A stretch of DNA of 64,000 bases from Clostridiaceae bacterium Marseille-Q3526 (lineage in GTDB: Bacteria > Bacillota > Clostridia > Lachnospirales > Lachnospiraceae), in NCBI GenBank assembly GCA_018223375.1, contig JAGTTS010000003.1, positions 248,001 to 312,000 of the forward strand, written 5' to 3'. The position numbers were made by a program, and so were the translations under genes. The notes beneath the pieces are model-generated. The model had not been told where the DNA came from. It ran no database searches and was given only the letters and a program-made list of their open reading frames with translations. Below, piece after piece: positions 60,421-64,000 of the stretch. Every line of letters starts with the position of its first letter. Within the stretch, counting starts at the first letter, position 1.

Positions 60421-60484
60421 ATACAGCGTCAGAAGGAAAATAAGCGTCTGCGAAGCAGACATTTATTTTCACCTGACGCTGTAT
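60421..60484. repeat. 64-nt hairpin/cruciform with a GAA triloop
   Basis: Three stem blocks are nested: ATACAGCGTCAG with CTGACGCTGTAT (12 pairs), AAAATAA with TTATTTT (7 pairs), and GTCTGC with GCAGAC (6 pairs) closing a GAA loop at 60452-60454. Together 25 pairs are broken only by small internal loops. Confidence 0.9.
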
Positions 60485-60487
60485 CGA

Positions 60488-60544
60488 CAAAATGAGGGAG
60501 CTGTCGAAGACAGCGCCGGATGCGCGAAGCGCAGCCGCATTTTG
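60488..60544. repeat. Cloverleaf-like fold 1
   Basis: CAAAATG (60488-60494) and CATTTTG (60538-60544) close a stem enclosing two hairpins: GCTGTC-GAA-GACAGC (60500-60514) and TGCGC-GAA-GCGCA (60521-60533). Confidence 0.85.
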
Positions 60545-60556
60545 GAGAGATAACGA

Positions 60557-60602
60557 GCAAACAGCCTGCGCAGCAGGCAGAAAGCGCGAAGCGCGGGTTT
60601 GC
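60557..60602. repeat. Cloverleaf-like fold 2
   Basis: GCAAAC (60557-60562) and GTTTGC (60597-60602) close a stem enclosing GCCTGC-GCA-GCAGGC (60564-60578) and GCGC-GAA-GCGC (60584-60594). The design is the same as in fold 1 with different sequence. Confidence 0.85.
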
Positions 60603-60604
60603 GA

Positions 60605-60702
60605 GTCTGCAAATAAGAAAGCAGACAACACGCAGCGCGGGTTTGCAGGTAGGGGAAATAGTAGAAAGCTTGAAACGGGGCGTCCTGCTGTCGGCGGGAC
60701 GC
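60605..60702. repeat. Further hairpins ending the palindrome cluster
   Basis: GTCTGC (60605-60610) pairs with GCAGAC (60621-60626). GCGCGGGTTTGC occurs directly twice, at 60591-60602 and 60635-60646. GCGTCC (60680-60685) pairs with GGACGC (60697-60702). No gene is seen in the 500-bp gap 60267-60766. Confidence 0.75.
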
Positions 60703-60766
60703 TTATTCACGTCATAGGAGCTTGTCCTGTGATAAAAACAGCTGAAGCAGGAGACAGGAGGATGGA

Positions 60767-62446
60767 ATGAGACATTTAAAATGGACGAAGGCGGCGGCTT
60801 CGACGGCAGTGTTTGCCTGCCTGTTTGCAGGAACGGTGTTTGCGGCGGATTCAGAAGACCTTTCGTCCTGCGTTGTGGATGGAAACCAGATTAAAATTAC
60901 AGGAACAGCCGTTCATACAGAGGATGAGGGGCAGGGAGAAGCCGGCCAGAAGACGGAGACGGCGGACGACGGAAAATATTATCTGTTTGATCTGATGCCT
61001 TACGAGACGTCTCTGGAAGGCAGAAGCGACTATTTAGCTGCCGCAGATAAGACAGAGAGCTTATCCTTTGCGCTGCCCTTCGACAAGAACCAGAACGAGG
61101 ATCCGCTGTTTGCCAGATATGTGGTGGCGGTGAACAGGGGAGGCGTTTACGAGCCTGTCAGCAACGAGGCCTATGTGACGAACCCGGAAGTCACCTCTGA
61201 TTACCAGGAGCCGTTTCCGGAGGCTCAGACGAAGAAGGGGTTAAATATCGAGCTGTCCATGCTGGACGACGCCATGTCCCTTGGCGTGAAGCACACGGCC
61301 ATCAACATTTCTGTCAGGGAGTTTCTGGATCCCAATGGAGCCTTAACTTACGATTATAATGGAAAGACATACCGTTTTAATAAGAGCCGCGTGGAGGAGT
61401 ACGATAAGACCATCCGCATGTTTTCCAATAAGGGAATCATTATTACGGGAATTATTTTAAACGGATGGAATACCTCCCATCCGGAGCTTCTCTACCCTGG
61501 AGTGAAGGAGACGGGAACCTCCCAGTATTATATGTTTAATACCTCCACTCCCGAGGGCTTTGAGACCTGCCGTGCAGTGATGGCATTTCTGGCAGAGCGG
61601 TACAATGGAAGCGATCCTAACTACGGCCAGGTGTCCAACTGGATTATCGGAAATGAGATCAATAATCAGGAGATCTGGAACTATACAGGCCCCATGCCGC
61701 TGGAGGAGTATGTGGCTGTGTATGAGAGAATGTTCCGCGTGATGTACGCCGCCATCCGCAGCGAGAATGCAAACGCCAGAGTCTACTTCTCCACCGATTA
61801 CAACTGGGTGCAGGAGAACAAAACCCTCAGCTACGGAGCCAGAGATTTAATTGACTGCTTCAGCAGCCAGATTAAGAAGGGCGGACAGATTGACTGGAAC
61901 CTGGCCTACCATCCTTACCCGGTTAACCTTCAGGAGCCGGAGTTCTGGCTGGAAAATGAAAAGGTAACGGACAGCGTGGACTCTAAGGTGGTAAACTTTA
62001 AGAATCTTCATGTTCTGACAGATTACTTCCAGCGGCCGGAGCTTTTAAACAGCGCAGGCCAGGTGCGCCACATTATCCTGTCAGAGCAGGGCTTTACTTC
62101 CCAGAGTCCTGCCAGGGGAAATGTGGAGAAAGAGCAGGCGGCAGCCTTTGCCTACGCGTATTTCCTGGTAGACAGCAATCCGTACATCGACTCCTTTATT
62201 TTAAGCCGCCAGGTAGATAATCCCCACGAGGCGTCTCTGAGCATGGCGTTTGGCCTGTGGACGGCAAATCCCAATTCCTCGGCCAATGCGGCGCCTGTTG
62301 GTTTTGACAGAAAAAGGATCTACCCGATTTTCAAGATTATAGATTCCAGAAAAGCGGTGGAGGAGACAGAGGACTTAAAGGCAGTCATCGGAATCAACAA
62401 GTGGAGCGATGTGGTTCCGAACTTCCGATGGGGAACGAACAACTAA
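60767..62446 (+). CDS. Secreted DUF5722 protein (glycoside-hydrolase-like)
   Basis: A 559-residue secreted protein with a signal peptide (residues 1-26, ending TVFAA). An N-terminal beta-rich part (about 30-145) is followed by a barrel-like domain with GLNIELSMLDDAMSLGVKH, SNWIIGNEINNQEIWNY (Glu in GNEIN, as in clan GH-A acid/base positions) and ILSEQGFTSQ (a second Glu). This matches the DUF5722 family, whose substrate is not known to me. ATG 60767 follows CAGGAGGATGGA. It lies just after the palindrome cluster. Confidence 0.82.
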   Translation: MRHLKWTKAAASTAVFACLFAGTVFAADSEDLSSCVVDGNQIKITGTAVHTEDEGQGEAGQKTETADDGKYYLFDLMPYETSLEGRSDYLAAADKTESLSFALPFDKNQNEDPLFARYVVAVNRGGVYEPVSNEAYVTNPEVTSDYQEPFPEAQTKKGLNIELSMLDDAMSLGVKHTAINISVREFLDPNGALTYDYNGKTYRFNKSRVEEYDKTIRMFSNKGIIITGIILNGWNTSHPELLYPGVKETGTSQYYMFNTSTPEGFETCRAVMAFLAERYNGSDPNYGQVSNWIIGNEINNQEIWNYTGPMPLEEYVAVYERMFRVMYAAIRSENANARVYFSTDYNWVQENKTLSYGARDLIDCFSSQIKKGGQIDWNLAYHPYPVNLQEPEFWLENEKVTDSVDSKVVNFKNLHVLTDYFQRPELLNSAGQVRHIILSEQGFTSQSPARGNVEKEQAAAFAYAYFLVDSNPYIDSFILSRQVDNPHEASLSMAFGLWTANPNSSANAAPVGFDRKRIYPIFKIIDSRKAVEETEDLKAVIGINKWSDVVPNFRWGTNN

Positions 62447-62454
62447 AAGAAAGG

Positions 62455-62508
62455 CCGGAAAGAAAATTTCCTTGTTCCAACTGGAAGCTGCCGGAAAATT
62501 TCTTTTCT
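62455..62508 (+). terminator. Terminator-like inverted repeat after the DUF5722 gene
   Basis: GAAAGAAAATTTCC pairs with GGAAAATTTCTTTTC with one bulge, around a loop that also has CCAACTGG. A second small GAGCC/GGCTC hairpin with CTTTTG follows. Confidence 0.6.
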
Positions 62509-62566
62509 GCTGTGAGAGCCGTATCCCTGCCGGCTCAAGCTTTTGCTCCTCCAGCTTCTGCCTCGG

Positions 62567-62595
62567 TTGACAAATCGAAAAAATGGGCTTATAAT
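62567..62595 (+). promoter_or_regulatory. Consensus promoter of the DUF6465 gene
   Basis: TTGACA (62567-62572), 17 bp, TATAAT (62590-62595). It is one of two perfect consensus promoters in the window. Confidence 0.9.
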
Positions 62596-62669
62596 TCCTG
62601 AGAATTGCGACATCATGGGATTTTTCATAAGGGGATTCACATAAAAGCTTATTAGGAGGAAAGGGAACA

Positions 62670-63044
62670 ATGGCAGCACCAAGAAAGAGAACCGCAGCTA
62701 AGACAGCGGCAAAGGAAGGAAAGGATCAGGCTGTATCTGCAGCAGAGACTGTTTTAGAGGCAGCGGAGTCTGGGAAGACAGAGGCTAAGAAGCTGGCAGC
62801 CAAGAGAAGCACTGCCAGAAAGACAGCTGCTAAAAAAGAGGTAAAGGCGCAGGTGTTCGTCCAGTATCTGGGCAAGGAAATCTCCGCTGACAGCCTTGTG
62901 GAGGAGGCTAAGAAGGCCTTTGTGGCAGCAGGACACAAGGAAAGCGAGATCGAGACCATCAGCGTGTATGTAAAGCCAGAGGAGAACGCCGCTTATTATG
63001 CAGTAAACGGCGCAGGCTCTGAGGAGTACAGAATCCAGTTATAA
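62670..63044 (+). CDS. DUF6465 protein with Lys/Ala-rich N-terminal tail
   Basis: A 124-residue protein. The first 60 residues are rich in Lys, Ala and Thr (RKRTAAKTAAKEGK, KKLAAKRSTARKTAAKK) like bacterial histone H1-type tails. The C-terminal domain (about 60-124) has VFVQYLGKEISADSLVEEAK, VYVKPEENAAYYAVNG and a final EEYRIQL, matching DUF6465. DNA or RNA binding by the tail is plausible but unproved. The start follows TTAGGAGGAAAGGGAACA. The perfect consensus promoter suggests high expression. Confidence 0.85.
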   Translation: MAAPRKRTAAKTAAKEGKDQAVSAAETVLEAAESGKTEAKKLAAKRSTARKTAAKKEVKAQVFVQYLGKEISADSLVEEAKKAFVAAGHKESEIETISVYVKPEENAAYYAVNGAGSEEYRIQL

Positions 63045-63066
63045 AAGCTGAGAAGATCGTGGCCGG

Positions 63067-63109
63067 AAAAGGTACGTCGGGGCAGAAGAGCTTCAGGCGT
63101 GCCTTTTTT
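63067..63109 (+). terminator. Terminator after the DUF6465 gene
   Basis: AAAGGTACG and CGTGCCTTT pair (with one G-U), followed by TTT. Confidence 0.8.
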
Positions 63110-63722
63110 ATATGATTTTTTTCAAAACAGGGCGGGAGAAAAACAGCCTTAAGCGGTTTGCGCAGACGCAGCAGACAAAGGTATAGAAAATCTCCATGGC
63201 GCTGTTGACAATCCCTGTGATCAGGTAGGAAGCTGCGCAGAAGGCGGTGTTTAAGATGAGAAGGCACAGGAGCGCTCTTCCTTCCCGCCTGGACGAGGCA
63301 TGAAAATAGACTGGCAGAACAGACAGAGCCAGCAGGATAAAAAAGCTTACGGAGGACCAGACGCAGGTATAGACGTGGACCTGTGACCAGAAAGGTTCCT
63401 CTTCAGGCAGATAAGGAGTGAAAACAGCTGTCAGAAGGAGAACGGCAGGGAAGAGGAAGAAGAAAACTACAGGGAAGGGCTGCTTTTTCCGAAAGAAACC
63501 GTTCGCTCCCGGACGGCGGCCCTGATCCTGAAGGCGGCAGCACAGAGGGAGGATGCACAGAAATAAGTACACCAGAAGAGAGAGACTCCACAGAAGGAAT
63601 TCTCCCTGCCTGTGGCTGGCAGTCCGGATGGAAGAAAAATTGGTGGCGAACAGATCCGTCTCTCTGGCAAGGGCAGCCGCCAGAAACGGGATGGCAAAAT
63701 AACCGAAAAAATCAAAAAACAT
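63108..63722 (-). CDS. Multi-pass membrane protein of unknown function
   Basis: A 204-residue hydrophobic protein that I cannot place in a family. About five or six membrane segments can be seen, for example residues 1-18, 43-63, 84-104, 116-140 and 150-175. The loops are short and contain Arg/Lys clusters (SSRREGRALL). The start follows GAGGAGGATTTTTTCT. It is convergent with the DUF6465 gene and divergent from the RsmF-like gene. Confidence 0.7.
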   Translation of the reverse strand: MFFDFFGYFAIPFLAAALARETDLFATNFSSIRTASHRQGEFLLWSLSLLVYLFLCILPLCCRLQDQGRRPGANGFFRKKQPFPVVFFFLFPAVLLLTAVFTPYLPEEEPFWSQVHVYTCVWSSVSFFILLALSVLPVYFHASSRREGRALLCLLILNTAFCAASYLITGIVNSAMEIFYTFVCCVCANRLRLFFSRPVLKKII

Positions 63723-63841
63723 AGAAAAAATCCTCCTCGCAGGGATTAGTATTTCCCAAGACGCCGCAGGTATGTTAGAATAAGATTTGAAAAAATGAAA
63801 AATAAAGGTTTACTGAAACAGAACAAAGCGAGGAAAACATG

Positions 63842-64000
63842 ATGGAACTGCCGCAGGCATTTAAAGAAAAAATGGAACGCCTTTTAGGCGCGGAATATAC
63901 AGAGTTTTTGGAAAGCTACGAGAAGGAGAGAAAGCAGGGACTCAGACTGAACCTTCTGAAAACCAGCCGGAAGAAGTTTGAACAGGAAGCGCCTTTTTCC
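63842..64000 (+). CDS. RsmF/NOL1-NOP2-Sun family rRNA methyltransferase, N-terminal fragment
   Basis: The frame is open to the window edge and gives 53 residues starting MELPQAFKEKMERLLGAEY and continuing EFLESYEKERKQGLRLNLLKT. This matches the N-terminus of RsmB/RsmF-type m5C methyltransferases (LPxxF..RM...LG.EY..FL.SY......GLRLN). An ATG also occurs at 63839; 63842 has the better distance from the AGGA at 63831. The catalytic domain lies outside the window. Confidence 0.8.
   Translation, partial: MELPQAFKEKMERLLGAEYTEFLESYEKERKQGLRLNLLKTSRKKFEQEAPFS

Noticed and set aside
60332..60646. CRISPR or tRNA-like genes in the palindrome cluster
   Set aside because: Only two 32-bp copies with a 13-bp gap; the cloverleaf-like folds lack a TTCRANY arm, anticodon stem length and CCA-type ends.
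60362..60770. Short open frames through the palindrome cluster
   Set aside because: They run through the hairpins, with Arg/Ala/Ser-rich products, no ribosome site and no family match.

Overview
The window looks like a chromosome segment of a glutamate-fermenting gut Lachnospiraceae, closest in gene content to [Clostridium] symbiosum. The evidence is a complete hydroxyglutarate-pathway cluster with two gcdC genes, Firmicutes-style Shine-Dalgarno sites (AGGAGG), a CIRCE-controlled groESL, dipeptide/oligopeptide ABC genes, and several families typical of Lachnospiraceae (DUF3793, DUF2325, DUF6465, choline-binding-type wall repeats). The species is an inference. No rRNA, tRNA, CRISPR array or prophage was seen.

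Layout. 0-5 kb: the tail of a ChbG/YdjC deacetylase, a trehalose-6-phosphate hydrolase broken by a stop and a frameshift, L-lactate dehydrogenase with a Rex-like site, and glutaminyl-tRNA synthetase. 5.2-15.4 kb: gcdD-gcdC1-gcdC2-gcdB-gctA-gctB-gcdA, then hgdC-hgdA-hgdB. Together these take 2-hydroxyglutarate to crotonyl-CoA and drive a biotin-dependent Na+ pump. 15.5-19.5 kb: an IclR regulator, an acidic membrane-anchored protein, a tandem 44-bp hairpin repeat, and groES-groEL. 19.5-27.1 kb: a PHP-domain protein, an Fe3+/aminoethylphosphonate-type ABC transporter with a fused permease, a LysR regulator and a siroheme nitrite/sulfite reductase. 27.1-29.1 kb: rpsB-tsf. 29.2-38.9 kb: an Opp/Dpp peptide importer followed by three paralogous binding lipoproteins, each followed by a terminator.

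39.1-47.5 kb is a cell-surface locus. It holds a frameshifted membrane-anchored protein with a collagen-like linker, a 1780-residue secreted M60-like zinc metalloprotease carrying a dockerin, and, in the same operon, a secreted protein with a cohesin-like N-terminal domain and wall-binding repeats. This could be a minimal dockerin/cohesin system holding a mucinase on the cell wall. 47.6-54.2 kb: a P2-type cation ATPase, an ISAs1-family insertion sequence and a class A penicillin-binding protein. 54.3-56.9 kb: an iron-type regulon (DUF3793, flavodoxin, DUF2325; DtxR-family regulator; FeoB-associated Cys-rich peptide). Its two outward promoters each carry two GTTAG-N6-CTAAC sites. 57-60.3 kb: a DUF4397 protein, an NhaC antiporter and an NSS Na+ symporter. 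60.3-60.7 kb: a dense non-coding cluster of palindromes, including 32-bp repeats with a compensatory base-pair change, a 64-nt hairpin and two cloverleaf-like folds with GAA/GCA triloops. 60.8-64 kb: a secreted DUF5722 protein, a DUF6465 protein, a membrane protein and the start of an RsmF-like rRNA methyltransferase.

How the parts may work together (inference): peptides and mucin-derived material are degraded and imported by the surface protease and Opp genes. Glutamate is fermented by the gct/hgd/gcd genes. The Na+ gradient made by Gcd can then power NhaC/NSS-type transporters.
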